From Silene latifolia (Eukaryota > Streptophyta > Magnoliopsida > Caryophyllales > Caryophyllaceae): 64,000 nucleotides of DNA. Made by a program: the position numbers and the translations under genes. The notes beneath the pieces were generated by a model that saw only the letters and a list, made by a program, of their open reading frames with translations, was not told the origin of the DNA and made no database searches. The stretch spans positions 23,624,152 to 23,688,151 of the forward strand of contig NC_133536.1 in NCBI RefSeq assembly GCF_048544455.1. The letters are read 5' to 3'. The first letter of the stretch is position 1, and each line of letters begins with the position of its first letter. This document shows, one piece after another, positions 9,300 to 21,234 of the stretch.

Positions 9300-10250
9300 G
9301 AAAATTAAAGGAGAAAACACCAAATACAAAACCTAAGTAAATCTGACTTCTACCACCACTAAATTTATAATAACAAAAAATAAAATAAAACCTATACTTC
9401 CAGTTCCATCTACTACTACCACCATTTTTATCAAGAGATTTAAAAAAAAAAAAAAAACCAATTGAAGGAGGTGTTAGACAACACTAACCAACATACTTCC
9501 AGTTCCATCTACTACTACCACCATTTTTTCGAAACCAACCAACACCAAACAACAAGACCAAATTTAGGAAAAAAAAAAAAAGAAATCTGAAACTAAAGAA
9601 ATACGCCAAAAACGGTGGGTGGTGGCAGATTTGGAGAGGAACGGTAAAGAAACCACGAACCAATCACGACCACGAACCAACCACCACCGCCACGAGACAA
9701 CCACAACCACCACGAAACACATTAGATCTGAAAAAAAAAGCGAAATAAGAAAAGAAGGCGACAAAGGAGGAGGTGGCCGTCGGGTTTGTCTTTGGGGGTG
9801 AGAGGCGGCGAGAGGAGGAGATCGGAGTTTGTGGAGAAATGTGTGGTCAGTGGTGGTGGTGAGGCTACGGGCAGATTGGTGGGGTGTCGGAGTAGTGAAG
9901 GAGAGGGGCCGGGAGAGGGAGGTCAGTTGTGGTGAGGGAGGTTAGTTGTGGTGAAGGGACGCGCGGTGAGGGTGAGTGATGGTGGTGGTTGTCGGGGTGG
10001 TGAAGGAGGGAGTAATTTCTGGTGTGGTGGGTGTGGGTGTGCGGTGGTTTCGGTGTGGTGGTAGATGTGGGGGATGATGGTGTCAGTGGGGTTGTAGGGT
10101 GGTGGGACTGGTGGCAGGCGGGTATGGGACGATGGGGGTGTCGGGTTGAAGGAGGGAAAATTTTTGATTTTTTGGATTTTGAATTTTTTTGGTTTTTGTG
10201 GGAAGAGAGGTTTTTGAGAGATAAAATGAGTGAAATTGTGTGAGAGGAGA
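9300..10250. other. Interior of element B: A-rich then G-rich stretch
   Basis: A direct repeat of ACTTCCAGTTCCATCTACTA occurs near 9398 and 9488. It is followed by A-runs, then by a G-rich block of GGTGGTGG and GGGTGTCGG words. Frames are low in complexity with no recognisable domain; I do not call a gene here. Confidence 0.5.
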
Positions 10251-10452
10251 GATAAGTGAGTATGAAAATAAATTATATATAGTAAATTAGTTTTTAATTA
10301 GGTGGATTAGTGAAGGTAGAGTGAGAAAGTGTTAAATTGGCTAATTAATCACCTTTTTTTCCTTCTAATCTCAACCATCCATCTCCCTCATCCAATGGCC
10401 CTAAAGAGGACTTATGGACTCACACTTAGGGAGGGGACTCATTTGATCTCAA

Positions 10453-10454
<2 letters not shown>

Positions 10455-10498
<44 letters not shown>
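10455..10498. repeat. (TA)n microsatellite right of element B
   Basis: About 22 TA units directly after the right TIR of element B. Confidence 0.95.
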
Positions 10499-10506
<8 letters not shown>

Positions 10507-10529
10507 GGACTAATACATTCATGTTATAA

Positions 10530-10772
10530 CTTTTTTTTGACAACGAGGGAACTCGTAGTCGCCATCTTCGGTGAACACTGGATAAACCCTCGAGTTTACG
10601 TGATAGCCTATAAACTAGTTAAGTCACTCGAGAGTGATAGGTTCGAAGTCTAGAAGGCATAGACTCAGGCCATAAATACTCCACAAAATTGCTCTTGGAA
10701 GGCTTCAACAAGAGGTACATGGGAATTTCACCTAACTTTTAACCACTAGACTCCGCCCTTGCGGGCATGTTA
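10530..10772 (+). repeat. Dispersed plant repeat, SINE-like remnant
   Basis: A T-run is followed by GACAACGAGGGAACTCGTAG, CGGTGAACACTGGATAAACC and a closing CCACTAGACTCCGCCCTTG. These words belong to an interspersed repeat type that recurs in many eudicot genomes. A GGTTCGAAGTCT stretch near 10640 resembles a pol III B box, but I cannot assign the class with certainty. Confidence 0.4.
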
Positions 10773-11440
10773 TATTTTCTTGTAGGTGAATTTGTTTTAG
10801 TTTATTTTTTTTGTTATAATGGTTGAAATATACAACTCGATATTGTTTGCAGTATTTTTAAGCTAATTTGTTACCGGATTGTGTAATGTTCGTTATTATC
10901 GAGTCATTGCTCCTCTTGTGTCGTTTCGCTTAGTAACGGCCTATGACAAATATAGTTGTTATATGTGTCGGTTTGAAGTCTAGTTGATATTATTTGGAGT
11001 TTTATTAAGAAATATTTACACGACATTCTTTACTAAAATAATTTTTTTTACATTGAGAGTAAAAGAGAGGTGCATACTCTATAAATAATCTTATTTAAAA
11101 GCTTTTGGTCGATATCACGGTTTTCTATATACTATATGAGCAAATTTATTGATGATTATAGGGGTAAATACACTACGATTAATACATTCCTCACAAATAT
11201 TAAAAAGTGAGGCAATTCTAATGAATCGGAAATACTATAATACAATAACATGTGTATAAACCTTTTTATATAAGCATTTGCCCTGCATTTATGCTATTAT
11301 ATAAAATGACTAGACAAAGGTTTCTAATTTTATATCGGAAGATAACCCCTTTTTTATTATTCGACGCATTTATGCTATTGAAATTTGACTAATGTTTCTT
11401 ACTTTCTTACTCGTTTTTCTTATCGGAAGATACCACTTTA
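10773..11440. other. Unassigned AT-rich intergenic DNA
   Basis: I see no gene, repeat ends or RNA gene in this stretch. It consists of AT-rich unique-looking sequence with short direct repeats around ATTTATGCTATT (11288 and 11368). Confidence 0.5.
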
Positions 11441-11869
11441 TTTTTTTTTAGCGTTGATTTTCGCAGTACATTTTTACTCATTACAGTACACTTTTTCCAA
11501 TCTTACCCCTCTCATTTCACTACTCATCTATTCTCATTTCTCTCTTTACTGTACTACATTGAACAAGTGAAGCTTTTATTAACAAAATTTTTATTTATTG
11601 ATTGTACAACCATTGACCCCGACAATGGTCACCCCCGACCAGCTTCTTCTACCAGCTGCCGCTACCGACTCTGACCGGCTGCTGTTATCGCCCCGTCCAC
11701 CATTATACCCCTTCCGCCCTGGCTGCCACTTTTTCTCTCAGTCAGCCGCCACGTCCAGCCCCTCCACGGACTTCAGTCGTCGAGCGGCCACGTCCTCTTT
11801 CGGTCGAACGTCCACTTCGCCCTTTGCCTACGACACCCCGACCACCAGCCACAAACCATCGTACCAACC

Positions 11870-11993
11870 TGTTGAACGATGTATTAGGTTTAATGTGATT
11901 GTGTTTATTCTCATTAGCATAATCACGATACTTAAATACAAACCGACTTGGGTCAAAGCCCATACAAAACATATAGCCTAATCCGGCCTAATA
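11870..11993 (-). repeat. 3' LTR of the copia element
   Basis: 124 bp, apparently identical to 16314-16437. It is flanked on its outer side by the target duplication CAACC at 11865-11869. Confidence 0.92.
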
Positions 11994-14900
11994 CTCCCCC
12001 TCAAACTGGAGCATGGAGATTAAGAATGCCCAGTTTGCGAAGGAGAAAAGAAAACTGAGGGGACGCTAAGGCCTTAGTAAAATGTCCGCCATTTGTAAAT
12101 TCGTTGCAACATACGACGGACTAACTAAACCATCAGAGATAGCATCACGGATAAAATGACAATCCACTTCGATATGCTTTGTTCGCTCATGAAAAAACGA
12201 ATTTTGAGCAAGCTAAAGCGCGGATTTGTTATCACAGAAAATCGACATAGGTTTTGGAACATCAACGCCAAGAGTAAAAAACAAACCCAAGAGCCATTTC
12301 ATCTCGCAAAGGATCGAAGCCATGGACCGATATTCGGCCCCAGTCATAGAACGGGACACAGTCGGTTGTTTCTTAGTTTTCCAAGAAACGGGGGAAGCAC
12401 CAATGGAAACAATCCAGCCCGAGATAGACCGGCGAGATGCAATACACTTCGCGTAATCGGAATCACACCACCTAGAAACTGCAAGAGTGCTATCCGAGCG
12501 AAGCAAAATGCCTTGACCCGACGAGCCCTTGAGACAACGCACCACCCTAAGAGCAGTATCCATGTGCTCCTTACGAGGATGATGCATGAATTGGGACAAA
12601 AAATGAACGGCATATGAGAGATCCGTGCGTGTAACTGCAAGATATACAAGACGCCCAACTAACCGTCGATAAGGTTCGACATCCCCGAGAACATCACCAG
12701 ACGCTTCACCCAATCGATGATTTTGTTCGATTTGTGTGGAGCTCGGTTTGGCCCCCAATAATCCTGCTTCAGAAATAATATCCAAAGCGTATTTGCATTG
12801 ACAAAGATATATTCCTTCCGAATTACGGGCAACTTCGATGCCCAAAAAATATTTCAATATACCCAAATCCTTCATATGGAAGCATTGACCCAAATAGGCC
12901 TTAAACTTAGAAATAGCAGCCGCATTATTCCCGGCTATGACAAGATCATCAACATAAATGAGAACATGAAGACATACCTCACCCATAGTATAGCTGAATA
13001 GAGAATAATCCGAGTAGGATTGGGTAAAACCATATTTGCGAAGAGCAGAAGCCAACTTGGCAAACCAACATCGCGGTGCCTGACGAAGTCCATATAAATA
13101 TTTGAGCAGACGACAAACTTTACCTTCTTTTCCTTTCCCAAAACCAGGTGGTAACTTATACTTCCTCCGATAAATCTCCATGTAAGAAAGCATTATGAAC
13201 ATCCATTTAGTGCAGCTCCCAATTTTTACAAGCAGCAATAGTGAGTAAAGTACGTATCGTCACCATCTTAACGACCGGCGCAAATGTTTCACCATAATCA
13301 GTTCCGTCAATTTGATGATTGCCAAAAATGACTAACCGTGCCTTATAACGCTCAATGCTCCCGTCGGATTTATATTTAATTTTGTAAACCCAACGGCAAC
13401 CCAAGGCTTTCTTATCCGGAGGCAAAACAGTCAACTCCCAAGTACCATTATTCTCAAGTGCGGTAATCTCATCCTGCATAGCCTTACACCAACTCGGATC
13501 CGTCATAGCCATTTTAAAATTAGAAGGCTCGACATTAGTGGTTAGCGCTGCAAGAAACTTATTATGACGAGAGGAAAATTTCCGACAATTGAGATAATTA
13601 GCAAGGGCATAAGGAGTACCTGAAGAAGATGAAGACAGTGAGTCAGGCGGCGTGACAGGAGGCATGTCTGGTGGGGTGTCAGCAGTGGTATTCAACACAT
13701 AATCACTCAAGTGTGGTGGTGGCCGTTTCGATCTTTTGCCACGACCAAGAACCTCAGCAGCTGACCCATTATCTACCTGAGACGCTCCCTGATTAGTGTC
13801 ACCACCCGCTGCCCCAACAACCTCGGCAGTTTCAGCCGAATCCCCGGACTCCCCATCACTAATAGGCGCCCCCTTGGACTCCCCCTCAATAACAGGCGGC
13901 TCATCAAAGAAAGGGGAAGGAGAAGGCGAGCTACTAGACGGGGCATACGGGAATGAATCCTCATAAAAATGAACATCTCGACTCACAAAAATATCTCGAG
14001 TAGCTAGGTCGTAAACCCGCCATCTTTTTTTGTTATGTGGGTAACCGAGAAAGATACACTTACGACTCCATTTGCCAAACTTGTCACCTTTTTTTATTTT
14101 GATTATGGACAAAGCAAAGGCACCCAAAAACACGCAAATTAGCGTAAGAGAGAGCCGAACCAAAAAGAATTTCATATGGCGTTTTATTGTGAAGGAGAGT
14201 GGAGGGAGTACGATTTATTAAATAAGCAGCAGTTAAAACACACTCGCCCCAAAAATGAATCGGTAAATGCCCTTGAAACATAAGTGCGCGAGCGACATTT
14301 AGGATATGACGGTGTTTGCGCTCAACGTGACATTTTGTTGAGGGGTCCCAACACAAGAAGTTTGGAACAAAGTGCCATTTTTGAAAAAATAATCAGCCAT
14401 TTCATTAAATTCTGTACCATTGTCGGACTGAACAACTTTAACTTGCTTTGAGAATTGGGTTCGAACCATAACTAAAAAACTCAGGAACATATGGGTGACC
14501 TCGGTTTTGTCGAGTAAGAGATAAACCCAAACGGCCCTAGAACAATCATCAACTATGGTTAAAAAATACTTTGCCCCACACGACGAAGGCGTACGGTAAG
14601 GAACCACAAATCACAGTGGATTAAATCAAAGACTGCACCAGCTTTATTAGAACTCAAACTAAAACTTTGTCGACATTGTTTTGATAAATGACAAACATCA
14701 CAAATATGGTCTAAATTGGAGGAATTAAAATTGCTAACATTTGGAAGAAATTGTAGAATTTTATTAGCAGGATGAACAAGACGCTTATGCCACGTTTCCA
14801 CCGAAAAATCAGAGCTAACCCAGTGTACAGCTGCTCGTTCTGCCGCACGCAAATAATACAACCCGTCACGCAACTCACCGACTCCAATATTCTTCGTCAA

Positions 14901-16313
14901 AGAACGGTCCTGAATATGACAAGACAAGTTAGTAAAACTTAAAACACACGATTTAGCAGCCACAAGTTAGACACGGAAATCAAATTGCAAGTCAAACTCG
15001 GAACAAACAAAACATTATGAAGAATAAGAGAGGTATTAATAAGAACCGAGCCAGCCACTTTTGCAGAAACCGTGTGACCGTTCGGAAGGCTAATCGGGCA
15101 TGACGGAATATTATGAGACTCCGTTAACCAACGGACATCACCCGTAACATGATGTGAAGCCCCCGTATCAACTATCCAATCAAGTCACATACCACTTAGA
15201 CGATCATGTGACGGATAAGCATGAGGAGCAGCAGTCAAGACATTTGCTCGAGCCTGAGACCGTGAACCACCTCTTCTGGGCCGAGCCTTGAGCTCCTCAA
15301 GGGTGCGTGGTCGATCACCCCACCAATCCGGGAATACTTGTGTTTCGATAAAACAATTCGACACCATGGCCGGAGCAGCTACAAAAAGAGCAGGTCAATT
15401 TCATCCGTTCTTGTCTCTCTGCCTCACGTAAAACGCGCCAATCAGGTGAAACAGAGGAACCACCCGAGACATGTGCACCACGAACAACATTGGCCATAAC
15501 ATCAGTCGGCTCTGAGAACCGCAGGACCAACCAGAAGCCGTTCTTCTTGTAAAACCGCATGATAAACACGGTTAAGGGTCGGAATGGGATCAAGAGAAAG
15601 CTGGTGGTTTCGAATTGTTCCATACAGCGATTTATCTAAGCCCATAAGAAATTGGTGCAAACGCTCAGAATCCTGCCGAGCAAGGGTAGCCTTTGTAACA
15701 CAGCAAGCACACCCACTACTCGTGCAAGTAAACGACGGTTCTATGGCGACAAGAGCATCCCATAAAGTTTTCAAATTACCGTAATACGTAGTAACCGACA
15801 TACCTTTTGCTTGACGGCACTCGTGTAAGCGTGTTTTCAAGTCATGTATTTTCGCCCCATCAACAACCGAGTACTGATCTTCCAATTCAGTCCACAAAAG
15901 ATGAGCCTCCTCGGTGTCCGACACACTATCTCGAATAGACGGATTGATAGAGTTCATGATCCATTGAACAACGGTGCAGTGTATCACTTCCTACTGACCG
16001 AGTAAGAAGGCATCAGTTGGCTTCGCAATAGACCCGTCACAAAATCCGAATTTGCGTCTTGATTTCAGAGACCGACGCATAGATTCTTCATAATTATCGC
16101 TCTGGAGTTTGATATGAGTTATTGCTTGGCCAGGCTCCTCTTGATTAACAAGAGAAAATGGTGACAGGGGATCAATTTTATTAGTGTTAGAAGCGGAAGG
16201 AGAGTCATCCGTGACCGTCATTTTTAGCCGAAGAAGTCAAATCGAAAAAAATGATCAGTAACAGATGACAGAGGTAGATTTTGTGTGGAAATAGGGTTTG
16301 ACTCCTGATACCA

Positions 16314-16437
16314 TGTTGAACGATGTATTAGGTTTAATGTGATTGTGTTTATTCTCATTAGCATAATCACGATACTTAAATACAAACCGACTTGGGTCAA
16401 AGCCCATACAAAACATATAGCCTAATCCGGCCTAATA
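16314..16437 (-). repeat. 5' LTR of the copia element
   Basis: 124 bp. The primer-binding site lies immediately inside it (16302-16313), and the second CAACC target copy lies at 16438-16442. Confidence 0.92.
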
Positions 16438-16804
16438 CAACCCTAATAGAACCCCAAAAGCCCACAATAACTACCAAAATGAAATGGAGAAAAAATACTA
16501 ATTTGTTCAATAATTTGTAGTACGAAGTTAAATATAGTTTTACATTCAAATCAAGGATTATAATCAAAGAAATTTGATTGATTTGGCAAGAAATTTGGTT
16601 GATTTGATAAGTGTAATTGTTGGAATTTGAGAGAATGAATCTCGTGAGTTTTTTTTGGGTTAGGGTATGAAATGGAAAAAAAAAAGTGTAAAGAGTACTA
16701 TAACGAGTAAACATCGTACTGCGAAAATAAATTACGTTTTTTTTTAATTATTATTATTATTATTATTGGACGCTTAACAAAGCGGACAACTCTTACATCG
16801 GCAG

Positions 16805-16872
16805 TGACGTATCACGTATGGTACGGTGATTAAAGTCCGTCGCCATTGAAAGTGTGTATATATATATATATG
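16805..16872 (+). promoter_or_regulatory. Glutathione transferase core promoter: TGACG motif and TATA tract
   Basis: A TGACGT motif at 16805-16810 is the half-site bound by TGA-type bZIP factors in as-1 elements, which are known to drive xenobiotic- and salicylate-induced plant glutathione transferases. A TATATA tract at 16857-16872 lies about 85 bp upstream of the start codon. Only about 210 bp separate the start codon from a transposon end, so the native promoter is short. The function of the motif here is inferred. Confidence 0.55.
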
Positions 16873-16955
16873 CACCTCTCTAACACAACCTTATAATCAC
16901 ACAATTACACAGAATCATCCAAACAAAAACACATTTCTTCAATAATTCACATCAA

Positions 16956-18063
16956 ATGGCAGAGGGAAATTGTGAGGTGAAAGTGTTAGGAGCATGGCCA
17001 AGTCCATTTGTAATGAGGCCAAGAATTGCACTAAACTTGAAATCTGTTGAATATGATTTCATTGTAGAAACTATGTTCCCCAAAAGCGACCTTTTGCTTA
17101 AATCGAACCCGGTTCATAAGAAAATCCCGGTTCTGTTTCATAATGACAAGCCTGTTTGTGAATCTACTGTCATTGTTCAGTACATTGATGAAGCTTTCTC
17201 ATCTGGGCCGTCCATTCTCCCCTCTGATCCCTACGATCGCTCCGTCCATCGTTTCTGGGCTACTTATGTTGATGACAAGGTACTTTTGTTTTTTGTTTGT
17301 ACATAAGTTGTACCAATTTGTTATCGCGAGACCATTTTTGTGTACCGGCCTCTATGTTATCATAGACTTGTGAGAGACAGTTTTTTTTTGTCGCAATTTG
17401 TTATTGATCACGATTGATACAGACTATTTTAGACTATTTAGTTTAAAAATAGTACTCGTACTAATTTGTTATCGAGAGACCATTTTTTCTGTAACCGGCT
17501 TATGTTTTCCTCGAGTTTCAACTTTCAAGTAATTTTAAACTCAAAAGTCATCATGGGACTATGGGAGTGTTCATATTTCATATATTTTGTACCAGTAATT
17601 ATTATGTAAGACAGTCTCACACTTATGACGGTCTATTTCTGTACTACTTACAATAATGAGCATAATAATTAAATTGTTTGGATTACAGTGGTTTCCAGCG
17701 TTGATGGCAACAGTCAAAGCCGAAACACCAGAAGCAAAGGCAACAGCCTTTGAGCAACTCAAAGAAGGGACCATTCTACTTGAGGAGACGTTTGTGAAGC
17801 TAAGCAATGGGAAGCCCTTTTTCGGGGGTGACAAAATTGGTTATGTCGACATTGCCTTTGGGAGCTTCCTTGGTTGGGTCCGGTTGTCGGAGAAGATTAA
17901 CAATGTCAAACTACTCGATGAGGGAATCAGTCCTTCTCTTGTAGCTTGGGCTGACAAGTTTTGTGCCGATGAATCTGTTAAGGATGTTATGCCTGATACT
18001 GATGAGCTTATTGAGTTTTTTAAGATCATGATGGCTAAGAATAAGCCATCCTCTTCCACTTAG
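16956..18063 (+). CDS. Tau-class glutathione S-transferase, two exons
   Basis: Exon 1 is 16956-17279 and exon 2 is 17689-18063, with a phase-0 GT-AG intron of 409 bp, giving 232 residues. The thioredoxin-fold N-domain carries the catalytic serine in [11 protein letters not shown] (Ser16), the KIPVL glutathione-binding stretch and [11 protein letters not shown] (Glu and Ser binding the gamma-glutamyl group). The helical C-domain starts after FWATYVDDK. The single-intron position is the one usual for tau-class genes. The enzyme conjugates glutathione to electrophiles in the cytosol during detoxification and stress. No disruption is seen. The intron carries a short GACGGTCT-type dispersed repeat near 17605. 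Confidence 0.96.
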
Positions 18064-18303
18064 ATTTATCAATTTTCAATCCCAAGTGATGATGTATTAT
18101 TCGTAATGAACTTATGTCTCATTTTGTGTCGTATCTTATGTTGATTACTTTTCGATTTTTACAAATTAAGACAATGTTAGGTGTCTCGTGAGTTTCACAT
18201 TTCTTTTCTTTCTAGTAGAAGATTGTACTTTCAATTTGTTGTGACTCGGTTTCCTTCGTTAGATGAATTATTTGATTTTATTTACAAAGCTAGTTAGTAT
18301 ATA
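18064..18303 (+). other. Glutathione transferase 3' flank
   Basis: AT-rich sequence after the stop, likely containing the 3' UTR. I see no clear polyadenylation hexamer close to the stop and no other feature before the MITE at 18304. Confidence 0.4.
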
Positions 18304-18521
18304 CTCCCTCCTATTTACAATAAACTTTCCTATTTTCTTTTCCGCCTATTCACAATAACTTCCCTATTTCTTTTTTTGGTAAGTATTTGTGTGGTCCAAA
18401 TTTAATTGTATGGTGGGGTAGTGTATTTGTGTGGTCCATATTTAATTATATAGTGGGGTAGTGTGTTTCCTTAATTTTTGTGCCAAAATAAAATTGGAGG
18501 TTTATTGTGAATAGGAGGTTG
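18304..18521. mobile_element. Stowaway-like MITE
   Basis: The left end CTCCCTCCTATTTACAATAA and the right end TTATTGTGAATAGGAGG are inverted copies, and the element is flanked by TA. It contains an internal direct duplication around GTGTGGTCC. These are features of Tc1/mariner-type MITEs. Confidence 0.75.
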
Positions 18522-18529
18522 TATATAGG

Positions 18530-19130
18530 TTTCCTCCTCTCAATCTTAGCCAAAACGTACATGTAGTTATTCCGTATTATAGTTCGACTAGGTGTGGACA
18601 TGCCTCAACTACTTGGTTTGAGAAACTCGAGAATTGAAATTTTGAACCTAATTAAAACTTGATAGAGTCGCCATCGAATTTTATAGGAGTTTGAACTCAT
18701 ATTCGAACCCGCATTGCACTCGAGACAATAAATCGCAGAGCAATTTTGACGTAGAATGCTTGAGCTCTCGGTATTCGTCCACTGCATTAAACACCTAGAA
18801 TGACTCTTGTGGTCCTAAGATTTGGACTTTGGAGTTTTGGACATTCAGAATCCAAAGATTTTGATTTTTGGGCAAGAGGTGAGGGTAAATATCGGGAATA
18901 GTTTTGTAATACATTTCGATTATGGTATATAATCATTCACAAAATCTCATTGAAGACGGCACGTATCCGCCACTTTGGAGTGACGGATACCATTTCTTCT
19001 CACAAATGACCCAAATAGAGGAGAGAGGGAAGCACATGGGGGTGCCCACACCTTGTCCCCCCTATCCGTTTTGTGAGTGGCATTACCCGTCACTTGCTCC
19101 GACCCGTTTTCAGCAAGACTAACTGATAAT
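18530..19130. other. Intergenic DNA with a possible degraded MITE
   Basis: 18530-18900 shows no recognisable feature. 18930-19110 carries GACGGCACGTATCCGCC, GTGACGGATACC and GACCCAAATAGAGGAGAG words that look like a dispersed repeat. I could not find two clean inverted ends. Confidence 0.35.
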
Positions 19131-20399
19131 CATTATCATTATATATATAAAAGAATCTTGTAAATTTGCTGATGTGGCGCAACCAAATTTCAGAAAACTA
19201 CTCTAGAAGCCCTCTCCTTCACTCTCACAATCTCAATCTTTCTCAGCCAATCACACTGCCATGTCAGCCGAGTCAAAAAGCAATTTTATTCATAATTTCA
19301 GTAATTACAATGCACAATTTCCATTAAAAAACGAGTAATTGCAATGCACTTAAAAAACCGTGTGGAAAAAAACGACTAATCACAATTCACATATTAAACC
19401 GTGTTCAATTATTGCATTTTCAACCCAATTTTCCTTAAAAAAACCACTAATCACAATTCACATATTAAACCGTGTTCAATTATTGCATTTTCAACCCAAT
19501 TTTCCATAAAAAAACCACTAATCACAATTCACATATTAAACCGTGTGAAAATTTTGTATTTTCAGCCCAATTTTCCATAAAAAACGGCTGATTCAAGCAG
19601 ATTTCAGATTTCAATTTTCCATAAGAAACACAATCATCAACATGCTCATTGCAGACCCAATTAAAAAAAACCCTACTAAAAAAAACAGGCCATATAAATT
19701 ACATTTAAAACAACAAACTACATAAATTACACATAAAACCTTAATCTACCCTATTAAAAAACCGGAAAAAAGAACAACCCATATAAATTACATAAAAAAC
19801 AACAAACAATCAATACTATATATTAATTCCATAAACCAAGGGACTTCAATGTAATTAAAGAAAGTTATACAAATTAATTATACTATATAGTTTTAAATCA
19901 CTAGCACCGTGTGATGGACCCGATTAAGGGATCTCAATGCAAATATTATATAGTTTGGGTTAAAACTAAATTATATAGAAGCTTGGTAATTTTCCTAAAC
20001 ATTTGTAATAGACTAAATCATGGTCATATACCTTAAAATAAAATAATTAATTAAGATGGTCAATTTCAAGGAAAAAAAAAGATGCTTGGTAACTTTCGTA
20101 AATATTTATAAAAAATCAGAAGATGGTCAATTTCCTTAAAATAAAATAATTAATTAGTATAAGCATGTACACTTATGGTATTAATTATTATCATCATAAA
20201 ATTATATATTAAATTTAAAATCTATGCAATTTTATTAAATTTTATAGTTTATTATATGTATAGAAATGTTAATTATTTAACATACAAAAATATATTATTG
20301 CATAATTCTTTCAATTTGATTGAATGCATATATGTAATATATTTATATAAATATATAATTCTCTTAAAATTGCATGCCTAAGTAGTAAAATTGCATGCC

Positions 20400-21229
20400 T
20401 AAGTAGTATAAATATATTTATATGAAAGGGTGTGCCTGGGCTGACTATAATGCTCCTTTGGACTGCAGTTGGTCATGGAAGAAAATAGTCCAGTTTAAGG
20501 ACTTGTTTAAATCTGGCTATTCTGGTAATGTATGGCAACATAGGCCTTCATCTTACACCATTGCTTCAGGCTACAAATGGCTTCAAGGCTCTAGGCCAAA
20601 GGTTCTTTGGAGATTCATTTGCTGGAACCCCCTCAATGTACCTAGGACCTCCTTTATCTACTGGGCAAGCTTGCAAAAGCGTCTCCTCACTAGAGATAGG
20701 CTGGTTCAAATGGGGATTTGCCAGGATGTCCTTTGCTGTTTATGTGGGAAAGAGCCTGAGACACATGATCATATTTTCAAGGGGTGTGAATTCACTAGGA
20801 GATGCTTGGCTCTAATGAAACTGAAACTTCGAATCAATTTTTCTGAGCATGATATGGTCAGTTGGTTTTCTGCCAGTTCACGCTGCAGTGTTTTGCAGAA
20901 ACTTTTTACAGGTGCTTGTTATGTTGGGCTTATTTATGTTGTATGGTCTGCTAGGAACAAGGCCAGGCTTCTTCAACAGGTTATCCAACCCATGGTACTT
21001 GTTCAACATATTTGGAAGGAAGTTATGGAACGATGGAAAGCTAGGAATAAGAGATTACTCAAACCGCATGATCAACAGTGGATCTCTTCTATTTCTTAGT
21101 TTTGTCTTTGCAAGCTAGTTTTTGGTTCTCTGTGTCGAAAAGTTGATGATTGTATAAGTGATCTAAACATTGTATACCTTTATTCTTTGATTTATATATA
21201 CTTACCCTTCACCAAAAAAAAAAAAAAAA
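20400..21229 (+). mobile_element. 5'-truncated LINE copy inside the Helitron
   Basis: The plus-strand frame 20422-21099 encodes the C-terminal part of a LINE ORF2. It includes the reverse-transcriptase zinc-binding domain (CCLCGKEPETHDHIFKGC, about residue 110) and the following VVWSARNKARL block. After the stop come about 115 bp of 3' UTR and a poly(A) run ending at 21229. The upstream reverse transcriptase is missing through 5' truncation, which is usual for LINEs. AGTAGTAAAA-type words on both sides may be the target duplication, but the left side is complicated by a local repeat of TTGCATGCCTAAGTAGTA. Confidence 0.85.
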
Positions 21230-21234
21230 GTAGT

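Larger units (their letters stand above)
8025..10454. mobile_element. Non-autonomous TIR element B
   Basis: Both ends abut (TA)n tracts. The left end (8030-8112) has GAGTCCATAAGTCCTCT and GGATGGTTGAGATT; the right end (10365-10454) carries the inverted counterparts AGAGGACTTATGGACTC and AATCTCAACCATCC. TIRs are roughly 80 bp and imperfect. The interior holds a tandem array of GTGTAATT-type units (8430-9260), an A-rich stretch, a G-rich block (9770-10200) and a GAGAG tail, the same plan as element C. No transposase is visible. Confidence 0.75.
11870..16437 (-). mobile_element. Ty1/copia LTR retrotransposon, Ale-like, broken but young
   Basis: A complete element on the minus strand lies between two 124-bp LTRs (11870-11993 and 16314-16437) that look identical base for base. 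The target duplication is CAACC on both sides. A primer-binding site TGGTATCAG (initiator Met tRNA) follows the right LTR, and a purine tract GAGGGGGAG precedes the left one. Parts in element order are gag (about 15.4-16.2 kb), integrase (about 14.0-15.0 kb) and reverse transcriptase with RNase H (about 12.2-14.0 kb). Motifs seen include YVDDLVIAGN and CDNKSAL. The short LTRs and motif style suggest the Ale lineage. The coding region is broken in roughly half a dozen places. Zero LTR divergence implies a very recent insertion. Confidence 0.92.
11451..16736. mobile_element. Mutator-like non-autonomous TIR element interrupted by a copia element
   Basis: Inverted ends share TTTTCGCAGTAC, then TTTACTC and AGTAC, over about 50 bp (from 11451 inward and from 16736 inward). 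Both outer flanks carry the same ten bases, nine T and one A (11441-11450 and 16737-16746), a length that fits Mutator-type target duplications, although the tract is low-complexity. Without the copia insertion the element is about 0.7 kb and has no transposase. The right end lies about 220 bp upstream of the glutathione transferase start codon. Confidence 0.65.

Noticed and set aside
10630-10660. Possible tRNA gene from a GGTTCGAAGTCT B-box-like word
   Set aside because: No cloverleaf or matching A box at the proper distance; more likely part of a SINE-like repeat.
11598-11981. A Pro/Ser-rich 127-residue plus-strand frame
   Set aside because: It runs into the copia LTR and has no recognisable domain; it is transposon interior sequence.
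20422-21118. Possible host gene with a zinc-binding domain
   Set aside because: The zinc-binding reverse-transcriptase domain, 3' UTR and poly(A) run show that it is a truncated LINE copy.
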